This document shows positions 52,805 to 62,777 of a stretch of 64,000 nucleotides of DNA, one piece after another (within the stretch, counting starts at the first letter, position 1; the number at the start of each line of letters is the position of its first letter). A model generated the notes under the pieces. That model did not search any database. It worked only from the letters and a program-made list of their open reading frames with translations, and had not been told where the DNA came from. Source of the stretch: Candidatus Pantoea soli (GTDB lineage: Bacteria; Pseudomonadota; Gammaproteobacteria; Enterobacterales; Enterobacteriaceae); NCBI RefSeq assembly GCF_007833795.1, contig NZ_CP032702.1, positions 1,984,001 to 2,048,000 of the forward strand. The letters run 5' to 3'. The position numbers and the translations under genes were made by a program.

Positions 52805-53038
52805 ATGGGACACGTGGTGAAGATTGGTCGTTATGAGATCGTCGATGCAGAGATGAATGTTGACAAGCTGGATACCGTCAGCATTCCGTGCCAAACCAAC
52901 CCCGGCCTGAGTTATCAGCTCGACGGCTGGGATCACGACACCAGCGTACCGGCGTGGATAGACGGTGAGCCGGTGGATCTGCAAATCGCGCACTATGACA
53001 AGCAGCAAGACCATTGGGTATTGAAAAAACCGGCCTGA
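52805..53038 (+). CDS. Hypothetical protein, 77 residues
   Basis: A 77-residue acidic protein with no signal peptide or membrane segment. It has VVKIGRYEIVDAEMNVDKLDTVSIPC, a central DGWDHDTSVPAWIDGEP and ends in WVLKKPA. I do not recognise the family. A good ribosome site (GGGAGAAGAG) directly precedes the ATG, which supports a real gene. The frame could start earlier at 52769, but without a site. It stands 75 bases after nhaP2, so it may share its message. No function can be proposed. Confidence 0.7.
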   Translation: MGHVVKIGRYEIVDAEMNVDKLDTVSIPCQTNPGLSYQLDGWDHDTSVPAWIDGEPVDLQIAHYDKQQDHWVLKKPA

Positions 53039-53248
53039 TATCCCCACACCGCCATTCATCCTGTATGGCGGTAATTCCGAAAAGTTGTCTTAAAAACAAG
53101 CAGAATAACGCGGTTATTTTTGCTTTTATCCCTTATTAACAGTCACTTAACCCTTAATTTCTGACGTCATTTATTTCCTTTTCGGAGTTTTTCCGTATTA
53201 ACTCTGTCAAATATCTCCTGCATACTCATCAACGTTGCTGCAGCTTTT

Positions 53249-53264
53249 CGTGACGTTAATCACG
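53249..53264. promoter_or_regulatory. CRP-like site upstream of the wbaP-like gene
   Basis: CGTGA-N6-TCACG keeps the central GTGA-N6-TCAC core of the CRP consensus with symmetrical outer C/G changes. Unproven. Confidence 0.35.
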
Positions 53265-53314
53265 TCTCAAACGGCCCTTTCCATGCAGCGCTTATGGCAG
53301 CACTGACTCTTATT

Positions 53315-53348
53315 CCGCTGAAAAACAATTTCTTACTGGTTTCAGCGG
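53315..53348 (+). other. Leader hairpin before the wbaP-like gene
   Basis: CCGCTGAAA (53315-53323) is exactly complementary to TTTCAGCGG (53340-53348), around a 16-base loop. No T-run follows, so it is not a simple terminator. It would lie in the 5' leader if transcription starts upstream. Confidence 0.5.
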
Positions 53349-53415
53349 TTCACTCCTGAGCGCGTACTTGATTCTGGTCAGGCCATCTTTTACTTAAGAA
53401 AAGAGAGCAGGTTTT

Positions 53416-54882
53416 ATGGCAAGTACATTGGTAATGAATGATGCAACCCGCTCGTGGAGCGGACTGCGCAAAAACCTCATCGCAAAAGTCGCCCTAAGTG
53501 TTTCGGATTTGATTGCCCTTAATCTGGCACTGTTTTTATCAGCGGCAACCGTCCAGGGTATTTGGGGAGAGCTGGATAGTTTTATTCCGCCACAGCAAAT
53601 TGAATATCGCTTTATTGCCCAGTTGGGTCTTTCGGTGCTTTGCACCGCCTGGTTCTGGGTGCGTATGCGGCACTACACCTATCGCAAACCGTTCTGGTTT
53701 GAACTGAAAGAGGTGGTCAAAACCCTGTTTGTCTTCTCCCTTCTGGATCTGGCGCTGATCGCCTTCTCCAAATGGGATTTCTCGCGCATGGTATGGGTGT
53801 TCAGCTGGACCTACGCCCTGCTGCTGTTGCCGCTGATGCGCGCCGTGGTGAAACGCGCGATTAACCGTGCCGGACAGTGGCAGAAAGAGACGATTATCAT
53901 TGGCTCCGGCAAAAACGCCATGGAAGCCTATGCCGCGCTGCAGAGCGAGGAGATCCTCGGCTATAACGTGCAGGCGTTTATCTCGCTGGACGATGAACAC
54001 CAGCAGGAAAAGGTCAACGGTGTGCCGGTCATCACCTGGAAAGACATTAACTGGCAGACCATTGATCGCGACAATACGCAGTTCATCGTCGCCACCGAGT
54101 TCGAACAGCAGGTGGTACGCGACAAGTGGCTGAAGTTTTTATCCAAAATGAAATGCCGCTCGATTTCGGTCATCCCGACGCTGCGCGGCGTGCCGCTTTA
54201 CGGCACGGATATGTCCTTTATCTTCAGCCATGAAGTGATGATTCTGCGCGTCAGCAATAACCTGGCAAAACGCTCATCGCGCTTCCTGAAGCGGACCTTT
54301 GATATCGTGGTGGCTTCGCTGCTGCTGCTGTTCCTGGCACCAGTGTTTGGCCTGCTGTGCGCGATGGTTAAACGCGATGGCGGCAATGCGATTTACGGAC
54401 ACGAGCGTGTGGGACAGGATGGTAAGAAATTCAAATGCCTGAAATTCCGCTCTATGGTGACAAATTCACAGGAGGTGCTGCAGAACCTGCTGGCCACCAG
54501 TGAAGAAGCCCGCGCGGAGTGGGATCGCGATTTCAAACTGAAAAACGACCCGCGCATTACCCGTATCGGCGGCTTCCTGCGCAAGACCAGTCTGGATGAA
54601 CTGCCGCAGCTGTGGAACGTCATTCGGGGTGAAATGAGCCTTGTCGGACCGCGCCCGGTCATTGAGGCCGAACTGGAGCGTTATGCTGGCGACGTCGATT
54701 ACTACCTGATGGCCAAGCCTGGCATGACCGGCCTGTGGCAGGTCAGCGGACGTAACGATATCGACTATGATACCCGCGTCTATTTTGACTCCTGGTATGT
54801 GAAGAACTGGGCGCTGTGGACCGATATCGCCATTCTGTTTAAGACCGCTGGCGTAGTGCTGCGTCGCGACGGCGCTTACTGA
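53416..54882 (+). CDS. Undecaprenyl-phosphate galactose phosphotransferase (WbaP/AmsG family)
   Basis: A 488-residue inner-membrane enzyme that loads the first sugar phosphate onto undecaprenyl phosphate to start polysaccharide-unit assembly. About four N-terminal helices (to about residue 150) and a Rossmann-like middle part precede a fifth hydrophobic segment near 300. The catalytic bacterial-sugar-transferase domain follows, with KFRSMV, TSLDELPQLWNV (Asp394-Glu395) and VGPRP (Pro412-Arg413-Pro414). It is very close to Salmonella WbaP and Erwinia AmsG/Pantoea WceG, so galactose-1-phosphate is the likely substrate. No other polysaccharide genes adjoin it. Confidence 0.9.
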   Translation: MASTLVMNDATRSWSGLRKNLIAKVALSVSDLIALNLALFLSAATVQGIWGELDSFIPPQQIEYRFIAQLGLSVLCTAWFWVRMRHYTYRKPFWFELKEVVKTLFVFSLLDLALIAFSKWDFSRMVWVFSWTYALLLLPLMRAVVKRAINRAGQWQKETIIIGSGKNAMEAYAALQSEEILGYNVQAFISLDDEHQQEKVNGVPVITWKDINWQTIDRDNTQFIVATEFEQQVVRDKWLKFLSKMKCRSISVIPTLRGVPLYGTDMSFIFSHEVMILRVSNNLAKRSSRFLKRTFDIVVASLLLLFLAPVFGLLCAMVKRDGGNAIYGHERVGQDGKKFKCLKFRSMVTNSQEVLQNLLATSEEARAEWDRDFKLKNDPRITRIGGFLRKTSLDELPQLWNVIRGEMSLVGPRPVIEAELERYAGDVDYYLMAKPGMTGLWQVSGRNDIDYDTRVYFDSWYVKNWALWTDIAILFKTAGVVLRRDGAY

Positions 54883-54891
54883 TACCCTCAC

Positions 54892-54933
54892 GCGATGTCT
54901 GCGCCTTTCCGGCAGACATCGCCTTTTCGTTTT
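54892..54933 (+). terminator. Terminator after the wbaP-like gene
   Basis: The perfect eleven-pair stem GCGATGTCTGC/GCAGACATCGC with a nine-base loop is followed by CTTTTCGTTTT. It shows that the wbaP-like gene is transcribed on its own. Confidence 0.88.
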
Positions 54934-55000
54934 AGCCCTTTCTTTTTGCCCGCAGAGTCATTACCCTTCTCGCTTGATTAACCGGGCGTTTCCTTTCCTC

Positions 55001-56194
55001 ATGCAAAAATTTACCCTACTGCTTCTGAGCCTGGTGCTGCTGGCACCGCTTGGTATTGACCTTTATCTTCCCACGCTGCCGCAAATCGCCGAAGGCCTGA
55101 ACAGTCCGGTCAGCCTGATCCAGACCACCATTCCGCTGTTTTTGCTGGTTATGGGCGTGGGCCAGCTGGTGACCGGCCCGCTGGTGGATAACTTCGGGCG
55201 GAAACCGATCGCGCTAATCGGACTCGGACTCTATATCCTCGGCAGCGCCGTCGCCGCCACCGCCACCGTCTGGCCGGTCTTCTTTCTGGCACGGCTGATC
55301 CAGGGCAGCGCCGTATGCTGTACCGCAGTAGTGGCCTTTAGCGGCGTTCGCGATCGCCTGAGCGGTGAGGAAGCAGCGCGCGCTTACGGGTTCCTTAACG
55401 GCGCACTGAATATTGTTCCGGCGCTGGCACCGCTGCTGGGCGGCATCCTGGCCGAAGCCTATGACTGGCGCGCCCCCTTCTGGTTTCTGTGCGGCTATGC
55501 CGTGGTGATTGGCCTGATCGTGCTGCTTTTCCTGCCGGAGACCCGTCCGGCAGATACGCGGCGGGTAAAAGGCTTACCGCTGGCGCAATATGCCGCCATC
55601 GCGCGGGAGCCGCGTTTCCTTGCCTTTGCCTTTGCCAACGCCGGCGCGCTGGGCATGGTGCTGACCTATGTTTCACTGGCACCGCATGTGCTGATGACCG
55701 AAGGCGGCCTCACTCCGCTGCAGTTCTCCTTTGCCTTCGGGGCAAACGGCTTCTGGATCATGCTGGTGAGCGCCTTTGTTAATAAAACCATTCGTAAGGC
55801 TGGCCGGCCATTTTGCCTCGCCATGGGCTTTATCACCATGCTGCTGGGGGCGGTGTTGCTGATGGCGGGCGTCACGCTGTTGCCAGCCGCCTGGCAGTAT
55901 CACTGGGCACTGTACATGATTCCGGTGGCGATTGCCGTGGCAGGCCTGGCGTTCACGGTCGGCCCGGCGACCAGCTATGCGCTGGAGCCTTATCAGCAGC
56001 AGGCTGGCGTTGCCGCCGCTTTGCAGGGGTTTATTCAGATGGCGTGCGGAGCGGGCACCAGTCTGGCGATGGTGGCGCTGCCGCTGGCAGAAAAATCGTC
56101 GCTGGCACTGATGATGCTGACCGGCGCAGCGCTGGCACTGATTGCCTGGCGCTGCAGCCGGAAGATGCGCGGCACGGTAACCGCGCTTAAATAA
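55001..56194 (+). CDS. Bcr/CflA-type MFS efflux transporter
   Basis: A 397-residue major-facilitator protein with 12 predicted transmembrane helices. The DHA1 family motif DxxGRKP appears between helices 2 and 3 ([13 protein letters not shown]), and the N-terminus ([21 protein letters not shown]) is typical of Bcr/CflA drug exporters. The substrate cannot be predicted. The frame is open to a TTG at 54974. Neither start has a good ribosome site; 55001 was taken as the first ATG. It is convergent with dadX, overlapping its end by eight bases. Confidence 0.85.
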   Translation: MQKFTLLLLSLVLLAPLGIDLYLPTLPQIAEGLNSPVSLIQTTIPLFLLVMGVGQLVTGPLVDNFGRKPIALIGLGLYILGSAVAATATVWPVFFLARLIQGSAVCCTAVVAFSGVRDRLSGEEAARAYGFLNGALNIVPALAPLLGGILAEAYDWRAPFWFLCGYAVVIGLIVLLFLPETRPADTRRVKGLPLAQYAAIAREPRFLAFAFANAGALGMVLTYVSLAPHVLMTEGGLTPLQFSFAFGANGFWIMLVSAFVNKTIRKAGRPFCLAMGFITMLLGAVLLMAGVTLLPAAWQYHWALYMIPVAIAVAGLAFTVGPATSYALEPYQQQAGVAAALQGFIQMACGAGTSLAMVALPLAEKSSLALMMLTGAALALIAWRCSRKMRGTVTALK

Positions 56195-57257
56195 CCCCGA
56201 CCGGTACGCGCGGCGCGAGCGCGCACATCAGCTCGTAGCCCACGGTACCGGCAGCTTTGGCCACTTCATCGATTTTGACATCGTTGCCCCACAGCTCCAC
56301 TTTCGAGCCAATGCCCGCCTGCGGGCACGGTTCCAGGTCAATCATCATCATATCCATGGAGATGGCGCCCAGCGTTTGCGTACGGATGCCGTCGACGCTG
56401 ACCGGTGTACCGGTCGGCGCATGGCGCGGATAGCCATCAGCATAGCCGCAGGCCACAATGCCGATGCGCTGTGCTGCGCTGGCATGGTAACGATAGCCAT
56501 AGCCGACGCCCTCGCCAGCCGTCAGCTGCTGCACGGCAATAATTTCGCTGTGCAGCGTCATCACCGGCTGCAGCCCGGTGCTGGCAATATCCTGCCAGTT
56601 ACCGCTCGGCGAAGCGCCATACAGAATAATGCCCGGCCGGACCCAGTCGAAATGCGCCTGCGGGTGCCACAGCGTGGCGGCCGAGTTGGAGAGCGATCGC
56701 GGACACGCCAGCCCTTCAGCAGCCTGCTCAATACGCTTCATTGGCTCGACCAGCCCCTGAGGATTGTCGGCATCCGCGAAGTGCGCCATCAGCGTCATTT
56801 CACCCACATTGGGCAGCGCGCGCAGCTTTTGCCAGGCCGCGTGCGCCTGCTCAGGCCGGAAGCCCAGCCGGTTCATCCCGCTGTTGATTTTGAGATAGAC
56901 ATCAACCGGCGCGGAAAGCGTGGCTTTTGCCAGCGCCTGAATCTGCCAGTTGCTGTGGACACTGGTGGTCAGACGGTAGCGATCAATCAGCGCCAGCTCG
57001 TCTGCGTGGAAGAATCCTTCCAGCAGCAGAATCGGCTTTTTCCAGCCCTGCTCGCGCAGCAGGATGGCTTCTTCCATGTTCAGCAGTGCAAAGCCGTCGG
57101 TATCGGCCAGACTCTGCCAGACGCGGGCAATGCCGTGGCCGTACGCATTGGCTTTCACCACGGACCAGACGCGCGCACCCGGTGCCGCCTGGCGCACTAC
57201 CGCCAGATTATGACGCAGCGCCTGCTGATTAACAGTCGCCCCTGTAGGACGTGACAT
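56187..57257 (-). CDS. dadX: Catabolic alanine racemase
   Basis: A 356-residue PLP enzyme interconverting L- and D-alanine. The PLP lysine is Lys35 in [10 protein letters not shown], and the second catalytic base is Tyr253 in GVGYGYRY. It lies 21 bases downstream of dadA on the same strand, which marks it as the catabolic DadX rather than the biosynthetic Alr. Its product D-alanine is oxidised by DadA. The length equals that of E. coli DadX. Confidence 0.96.
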   Translation of the reverse strand: MSRPTGATVNQQALRHNLAVVRQAAPGARVWSVVKANAYGHGIARVWQSLADTDGFALLNMEEAILLREQGWKKPILLLEGFFHADELALIDRYRLTTSVHSNWQIQALAKATLSAPVDVYLKINSGMNRLGFRPEQAHAAWQKLRALPNVGEMTLMAHFADADNPQGLVEPMKRIEQAAEGLACPRSLSNSAATLWHPQAHFDWVRPGIILYGASPSGNWQDIASTGLQPVMTLHSEIIAVQQLTAGEGVGYGYRYHASAAQRIGIVACGYADGYPRHAPTGTPVSVDGIRTQTLGAISMDMMMIDLEPCPQAGIGSKVELWGNDVKIDEVAKAAGTVGYELMCALAPRVPVGVI

Positions 57258-57278
57258 AGTGTGACTCTCCCTGATAAC

Positions 57279-58580
57279 TCAGCGCGCCGCGCTGGCATTG
57301 CGCAGCGGCGAGGCGTGTGGCGCGAATCCCGGCAGATAGCGCAGCACGGACAAATCGTCAGCGGCAATCGCCGGTTGCTGACCGGAGATCAAATCTGCCA
57401 GCAGCTGGCCGGAGCCGCAGGCCATCGTCCACCCCAGCGTCCCGTGTCCGGTATTCAGCCAGAGGTTAGACAGCGGCGTACGGCCAACAATCGGTGTGCC
57501 GTCTGGCGTCATCGGCCGCAGGCCGGTCCAGAACGTCGCCTGTTCAGTAAACCCGCCCTCAGGATAGAGATCGCTGACCACCATCTCCAGCGTTTCCCGC
57601 CGTGCCGGTAACAGTTTGGTGTTAAAACCAACAATTTCCGCCATGCCGCCAACGCGGATGCGATCGTCAAAGCGCGTGACGGCCACCTTATAGGTTTCAT
57701 CAAGGATGGTAGAGACCGGGGCCGCCTGCGGATTTTTAATTGGAATCGTCAGGGAATAGCCCTTCAGCGGATAGACCGGGATTGAGACGATGTCTTTCAG
57801 CAACGCGGTGGAGTAAGAACCAAACGCCACGACGTAAGCATCGGCTTTAATCACTTCCTCGCCGCACTTCACGCCATAAATACGATTGCCTTCGCGCAGC
57901 AGCTGGTCGACAGAAAGGTTATAGCGGAACGTCACGCCTGCCGCTGCTGCTATCTCCGCCAGACGCTGCGTGAACAGCTGGCAGTCGCCGGTTTCATCGT
58001 TCGGCAGGCGCAGCCCGCCAGTCAGCTTATGTGCGGTGGCCGCCAGTGCCGGCTCCACCTGATGTAACTGGTGCGCTTCCAGCAGTTCGTAGGGGACGCC
58101 AGCCTCTTTCAGCACCGCGATATCTTTGCTGGCGCTGTCAAATTGCTGCTGCGTGCGAAACAGCTGCAGCGTGCCGCCCTGCCGCCCTTCATAGGCGATG
58201 CCGGTGCTGGCGCGCAGCGCTTTCAGGCAGTCGCGGCTGTACTCAGCAATACGCACCATGCGGCTTTTGTTTTCCTGGTAGTGATGCATGTCGCAGTTAC
58301 GCAACATATTCCACATCCACTCCAGCTGGAATTTACTGCCGTCGAGTCTGACCGCCAGCGGAGCATGCTTCTGAAACATCCATTTTACCGCTTTCAGTGG
58401 CACACCAGGTGCCGCCCACGGGGCCGCGTAACCGGGGGAGATTTGTCCGGCGTTACCGGCACTGGTTTCCAGCGCCGCCGCGGGCTGGCGGTCAATGACC
58501 GTGACTTCGTGTCCTGCCTGAGCCAGATACCATGCACTGGCCACCCCTACCACACCACTACCTAAAATGACTACGCGCAT
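57279..58580 (-). CDS. dadA: D-amino-acid dehydrogenase small subunit
   Basis: A 433-residue membrane-associated flavoprotein oxidising D-alanine to pyruvate and passing electrons to the respiratory chain. The FAD-binding GSGVVG (7-12) begins the protein, and [15 protein letters not shown], the [16 protein letters not shown] motif and the [13 protein letters not shown] loop are conserved. The ATG at 58580 was chosen over an in-frame Met at 58604 because it matches the E. coli start exactly. The dadAX pair is normally induced by alanine through Lrp and by CRP. Confidence 0.97.
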   Translation of the reverse strand: MRVVILGSGVVGVASAWYLAQAGHEVTVIDRQPAAALETSAGNAGQISPGYAAPWAAPGVPLKAVKWMFQKHAPLAVRLDGSKFQLEWMWNMLRNCDMHHYQENKSRMVRIAEYSRDCLKALRASTGIAYEGRQGGTLQLFRTQQQFDSASKDIAVLKEAGVPYELLEAHQLHQVEPALAATAHKLTGGLRLPNDETGDCQLFTQRLAEIAAAAGVTFRYNLSVDQLLREGNRIYGVKCGEEVIKADAYVVAFGSYSTALLKDIVSIPVYPLKGYSLTIPIKNPQAAPVSTILDETYKVAVTRFDDRIRVGGMAEIVGFNTKLLPARRETLEMVVSDLYPEGGFTEQATFWTGLRPMTPDGTPIVGRTPLSNLWLNTGHGTLGWTMACGSGQLLADLISGQQPAIAADDLSVLRYLPGFAPHASPLRNASAAR

Positions 58581-59073
58581 AAGCCCCTCGTCGCGGCAAA
58601 GCATAATTGACTGGTATCACCTTCTGATTTAGCACAACCAGAAAGTCAGATTGATCTTACATTCGACGCGGTTATTTCACATGTTTTTTACCTGACTGCA
58701 CACTGAAATCATGCTCAGGGTCAAAAATCAGAACTTTTTATGCCATTTATCCATTACCCAGCAATTTATTATGCGCCAGGCAGTGCTTTTCACTTTTTTC
58801 AGGAGAAAGCGCCGCAGTCATCGCACCTGCTTATAAACAGAACATTATTCTACTTAAAACTTAAAAACCAGAGCTTGTTATTATCGATACCGCACCAGGG
58901 GCTAATTGAATGATTTTGTGCCAAAAGAATTCGATTGAGTTCGCGGATCGGATAAGCGACAGTGGACTATCATTGAAGTGTTCGCTCAGTTCTTTTGGGC
59001 TGTCTTTCTCAGGATGAAGCCTTAAACGATCGTGACAGGCCCTGGCCTGCCGCTTGCAAAACAGAGGTGCGCT
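58581..59073. other. dadA-ycgB divergent regulatory region
   Basis: No coding frame is supported in about 490 bases. The left part is AT-rich and should hold the dadAX promoter and its Lrp/CRP sites, but none could be fixed with confidence. A possible sigma-S-type -10 (CTATCATT, about 58969-58976) lies upstream of ycgB. Confidence 0.4.
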
Positions 59074-60609
59074 ATGACGACAATGTTTGACGAGCCAACC
59101 CGCAGCAGTAAACGACTCAGTGACGGACCTGACTGGACTTTTGAACTGCTGGATGTCTACCTGGCAGAAATTGACCGCGTAGCCAAAAGCTACGGGCTCG
59201 ATACCTACCCGCACCAAATCGAAGTCATTACCTCTGAGCAGATGATGGATGCCTACTCCAGCGTGGGCATGCCCATCAACTATGCGCACTGGTCATTCGG
59301 CAAGAAGTTTATTGAAACCGAGCAGCGCTATAAGCACGGGCAGCAGGGCCTGGCTTATGAAATTGTCATCAACTCCAATCCCTGTATTGCTTATCTGATG
59401 GAAGAGAACACCATGACCATGCAGGCGCTGGTGATGGCACACGCCTGCTACGGGCACAACTCTTTCTTCAAAAACAACTACCTGTTCCGCAGCTGGACCG
59501 ATGCCAGTTCGATTGTCGACTACCTGCTGTTTGCGCGGAATTACATTTCTGACTGCGAAGAGCGCTACGGGGTAGAAGAAGTTGAACGGCTGCTGGACTC
59601 CTGCCATGCACTGATGAACTACGGTGTGGACCGCTACAAGCGGCCGCAAAAAATTTCGCTGCAGGAGGAGAAAGCGCGGCAGAAAAGCCGTGAAGAGTAT
59701 CTGCAAAGCCAGGTGAATACGCTGTGGCGCACCTTACCGCGTAAAGAGAAAGAGTATGCGCAGGTGGAAGCGGCACGCTATCCGTCTGAGCCGCAGGAGA
59801 ACCTGCTGTACTTTATGGAGAAGAACGCGCCGCTGCTGGAACCGTGGCAGCGCGAAGTGCTGCGCATTGTGCGCAAAGTCAGCCAGTATTTCTATCCGCA
59901 GAAACAGACGCAGGTGATGAATGAAGGCTGGGCGACCTTCTGGCACTACACCATCCTTAACCATCTGTATGACGAAGGCAAAGTGTCAGAACGCTTTATG
60001 ATGGAGTTTCTGCACAGCCATACCAACGTGGTCTATCAACCGCCGTACAACAGCCAGTGGTATAACGGCATCAACCCCTATGCGCTGGGCTTTGCCATGT
60101 TCCAGGACATTAAGCGCATCTGCCAGACGCCTACGGAAGAAGATCGCTACTGGTTCCCGGATATTGCCGGATCGGACTGGCTGAAGACGCTGCATTTCGC
60201 CATGCGTGAGTTCAAGGACGAAAGTTTTATCAGTCAGTTCCTCTCGCCAAAAGTAATGCGGGATTTCCGCCTGTTCACCGTGATGGATGACGATCGCAAT
60301 AATTATCTGGAGATTGCGGCCATTCATGATGAAGCCGGCTACCGGGCGATTCGCCAGCAGCTGTCGGCGCAGTACAACCTGAGCAATCTTGAACCCAATA
60401 TCCAGGTGTATAACGTAGATTTGCGCGGCGACCGTTCGCTGACGTTGCGTTATGTGCCACAGCAGCGTGCGCCGCTCGACAAGAGCCGTCGCGAGGTGCT
60501 GAAGCACGTGCACCGCCTGTGGGGATTTGATGTCAATCTGGAGCAGCAGAATGAGGACGGCAGCGTAGAGCTACTGGACCGCTGCCCGACGCGCGGCAGC
60601 GTGCTGTAA
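59074..60609 (+). CDS. ycgB: SpoVR-family protein YcgB
   Basis: A 511-residue cytoplasmic protein of the SpoVR family, almost the same length as E. coli YcgB (510). NYAHWSFGKKF, YEIVINSNPCIAYLMEEN, MAHACYGHNSFFKNN and MNEGWATFWHYTILNHLYDEG are near-identical. The HxxH- and ExxxxH-like motifs hint at a metal site. The function is unknown; it co-occurs with YeaG and YeaH across bacteria, and both are in this window. AGAGGTG precedes the ATG at 59074; the frame extends to 59032 without a good site. Confidence 0.95.
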   Translation: MTTMFDEPTRSSKRLSDGPDWTFELLDVYLAEIDRVAKSYGLDTYPHQIEVITSEQMMDAYSSVGMPINYAHWSFGKKFIETEQRYKHGQQGLAYEIVINSNPCIAYLMEENTMTMQALVMAHACYGHNSFFKNNYLFRSWTDASSIVDYLLFARNYISDCEERYGVEEVERLLDSCHALMNYGVDRYKRPQKISLQEEKARQKSREEYLQSQVNTLWRTLPRKEKEYAQVEAARYPSEPQENLLYFMEKNAPLLEPWQREVLRIVRKVSQYFYPQKQTQVMNEGWATFWHYTILNHLYDEGKVSERFMMEFLHSHTNVVYQPPYNSQWYNGINPYALGFAMFQDIKRICQTPTEEDRYWFPDIAGSDWLKTLHFAMREFKDESFISQFLSPKVMRDFRLFTVMDDDRNNYLEIAAIHDEAGYRAIRQQLSAQYNLSNLEPNIQVYNVDLRGDRSLTLRYVPQQRAPLDKSRREVLKHVHRLWGFDVNLEQQNEDGSVELLDRCPTRGSVL

Positions 60610-60614
60610 ACCAC

Positions 60615-60642
60615 AACCGGACCCTTGAGGTCCGGTTTTTTT
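60615..60642 (+). terminator. Terminator after ycgB
   Basis: The nine-pair stem AACCGGACC/GGTCCGGTT with a five-base loop is followed by a T-run, six bases after the ycgB stop. It can also help stop convergent fadR transcription. Confidence 0.9.
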
Positions 60643-60667
60643 ATCGCTATTGCCGGGGCGGCAGGCC

Positions 60668-61387
60668 TTAGCGCTTGCTGCCTAAATCATCCGGCATGCT
60701 TTTCTGCATGCTGTGCCAGATCTCGCCGCTGCGGCGGCCATATTCCCGCACGCAATCCACAATCTGATCCTGCGTAGGCTGCTTATCGCACAGGTCAGCC
60801 AGCTGGCGATAGAAGCTGCGGGCCAGTTCGCGCGCTTCCGGATTAGAGAAGTAATGACGACCGACGCGGGTATAAAGCCCTTTCAGCCCGTTCAGGATCA
60901 GGCCATAAATCGGGTTGCCGGAAGCAAAGGCCAGGCCGCGAAACACGCGATAATCCAGTTCGGTATAGGCTTCGGCCTGGTCATGTTCACTCAGCGCGGT
61001 TTCCAGCACCTCACGTGCTTTATCGGGATGATGGCGCAGTGCACGGCTGATAAAGATTGAAGCAATGTTGGTACGCACCGACAGCAGATTATCAATCAGC
61101 TGCGGCACGCTGTCATGGTCAAGGCGCGCCAGGGTTTCGAGAATATTCAGGCCAGAGGTTTCCCAGAAATCATTTACGCGGGTGGGTTTACCGTGCTGGA
61201 TAGTCAGCCAGCCATCGCGTGCCAGACGCTGCAGAACTTCGCGCAGGGTGGTGCGGGTCACGCCAATCAGTTCAGAAAGCTCACGTTCGGCAGGAAGAAT
61301 CGATCCCGGCGGAAAACGGCTGTTCCAGATGCTCTCAATTATGTACTCTTCAGCGAATCCTGCAGGGCTCTGTGCCTTTATCACCAT
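60668..61387 (-). CDS. fadR: Fatty-acid-responsive regulator FadR
   Basis: A 239-residue GntR-family repressor/activator, the same length as E. coli FadR. It represses fatty-acid degradation (fad) genes and activates fabA/fabB, releasing DNA when it binds long-chain acyl-CoA. The N-terminal winged helix-turn-helix (about 1-75, with [29 protein letters not shown]) is followed by the seven-helix acyl-CoA-binding domain. A longer frame runs to 61564; the ATG at 61387 is the family start. It is convergent with ycgB. Confidence 0.97.
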   Translation of the reverse strand: MVIKAQSPAGFAEEYIIESIWNSRFPPGSILPAERELSELIGVTRTTLREVLQRLARDGWLTIQHGKPTRVNDFWETSGLNILETLARLDHDSVPQLIDNLLSVRTNIASIFISRALRHHPDKAREVLETALSEHDQAEAYTELDYRVFRGLAFASGNPIYGLILNGLKGLYTRVGRHYFSNPEARELARSFYRQLADLCDKQPTQDQIVDCVREYGRRSGEIWHSMQKSMPDDLGSKR

Positions 61388-61694
61388 AGCTTTTATTTCT
61401 CGTCGCTTTCTTTTCGTAATGCCACTCATCATACCAGAGGGGTTTTCAGGGAAATAGCCTGCGTGCCGATTAAAAGCGCGCACTGGCGCAAATTTCAGCC
61501 GCTTCTGACCGCTATTCTGGCCGGTGACGCTGCGCTTAAGGCCAGCCGTGACTGCAGAAGCCATAATCCAGTAGTTTTCTTAATGTGGATCAGGCTTAAG
61601 TCATTTTTATACATGATTTTTTCCGGCAGGCGGGCTGGCAGGGAAGCGCTTTTGGTTTACACTGCGAGGCATTAACGGCTACGGGATAAGCACA
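61388..61694. other. fadR-dsbB divergent intergenic region without nhaB
   Basis: About 307 bases with no supported coding frame. In E. coli the Na+/H+ antiporter gene nhaB lies between fadR and dsbB; it is absent here. I see no remnant of nhaB and no clear operator. Confidence 0.55.
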
Positions 61695-62225
61695 ATGTTG
61701 CGATATTTAAATCACTGCTCGCGTGGACGCGGTGCCTGGTTATTGCTGGCCCTGACGGCGCTGGCGCTGGAACTGGTTGCGCTGTTTTTTCAGCATGTCA
61801 TGGGGCTGAAACCCTGCGTGATGTGCATTTATGAACGCTGCGCGCTGTTTGGCGTGATGGGCGCGGGCCTTGTCGGCGCGATTGCGCCAAAAACCCCGCT
61901 GCGCTGGGTGGCGATAGTGATTTGGCTCTACAGCGCCATTGAAGGGCTGCGCCTTTCGTATGAGCACACCATGATTCAGCTGCATCCGAATCCGTTTGTC
62001 ACCTGCGATTTTGCAGCGCGCTTCCCTGACTGGCTGCCGCTGGATAAATGGCTGCCCTCGGTGTTCGTTGCCAGCGGTGACTGCGCGGAACGCGGCTGGA
62101 CCTTTCTGACCTGGAGCATGCCGCAGTGGATGATAGTGATTTTTGCGGCTTATCTGCTGGTGGGGGCGCTGGTGCTGATTGCGCAGCCTTTCCGCGCCAG
62201 ACGCCGCGAGCTGTTTAGCCGCTAA
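61695..62225 (+). CDS. dsbB: Disulfide bond formation protein DsbB
   Basis: A 176-residue inner-membrane protein with four transmembrane helices that reoxidises periplasmic DsbA and passes electrons to quinones. Both catalytic cysteine pairs are placed as in E. coli: Cys41/Cys44 ([10 protein letters not shown]) in the first periplasmic loop and Cys104/Cys130 in the second. The length is the same as E. coli DsbB. It is convergent with ycgN. Confidence 0.97.
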   Translation: MLRYLNHCSRGRGAWLLLALTALALELVALFFQHVMGLKPCVMCIYERCALFGVMGAGLVGAIAPKTPLRWVAIVIWLYSAIEGLRLSYEHTMIQLHPNPFVTCDFAARFPDWLPLDKWLPSVFVASGDCAERGWTFLTWSMPQWMIVIFAAYLLVGALVLIAQPFRARRRELFSR

Positions 62226-62265
62226 GCCAGTGAAAACAGGCAGCAGCCCGCTGCCTGCTGACGTG

Positions 62266-62712
62266 TCAGCCGTTGCGATCCGGCCGGTCAATAATGTGAT
62301 CTTCCCAGTCGCGCACTTCACTCTCGCGCACGGCGATGTAGCGGACAGAGATACGCTGCGCGTGCATGGCCTGCTTTGATCCAGCCAGCAGCGGATGCCA
62401 GGCGGGCAGCGGTTTCCCCTCTCCCAGCAGACGGTAAGCGCAGGTGCGCGGCAGCCAGTTAAAGCTGGTCAGGTTTTCCCGCGTCAGCTTGATGCAGTCC
62501 TCTTCATACTCAAATCGACGGGCATAATTACGGCACTGACAGGTTTTGATGTTCAGCTGATTACACGCCACGTTCGTGAAGTAGATCTCATCGGTATCCG
62601 CATCCTGCAACTTATTCAGACAGCACTGGCCGCAGCCGTCGCACAGCGATTCCCACTCTGCGTCGTTCATTTGGTCAAGGCGTTTTGTCTGCCAGAAAGG
62701 TTGTTCAGTCAT
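62266..62712 (-). CDS. ycgN: YcgN cysteine-cluster protein (UPF0260)
   Basis: A 148-residue protein of the YkgJ-related cysteine-cluster family, closely matching E. coli YcgN. Eight or so conserved cysteines are arranged in [27 protein letters not shown] and TCAYRLL, probably binding metal. The function is unknown. The ATG at 62712 was chosen from homology; the frame runs to 62745. It lies downstream of ycgM with a 65-base gap. Confidence 0.93.
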   Translation of the reverse strand: MTEQPFWQTKRLDQMNDAEWESLCDGCGQCCLNKLQDADTDEIYFTNVACNQLNIKTCQCRNYARRFEYEEDCIKLTRENLTSFNWLPRTCAYRLLGEGKPLPAWHPLLAGSKQAMHAQRISVRYIAVRESEVRDWEDHIIDRPDRNG

Positions 62713-62777
62713 AGTGGCGGTCCGGGTTGTGCAACAAAACCGCACCTTATAAAGGTTCAGGTGCGGAGATGCAAGTT

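Larger units (their letters stand above)
53039..53415. other. Long structured leader region upstream of the wbaP-like gene
   Basis: No coding frame is supported. The region is AT-rich and holds an ACCGCCA/TGGCGGT hairpin near 53049-53073, a CRP-like site (53249-53264) and a nine-pair hairpin (53315-53348). A promoter was not fixed. The 68 bases before the ATG end in AGAGAGCAGG, the ribosome site. Confidence 0.5.

Noticed and set aside
53066..53074. GGCGGTAA resembling the RfaH ops element upstream of the wbaP-like gene
   Set aside because: The last essential G of GGCGGTAG is changed and the sequence forms the right arm of a simple hairpin after the preceding gene, so the match is probably chance. 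It would merit a test only if RfaH control were seen.
61115..61675. A 186-codon plus-strand frame across fadR and the fadR-dsbB gap
   Set aside because: Most of it is antisense to fadR, and the part in the gap shows no similarity to nhaB or any family that I know.
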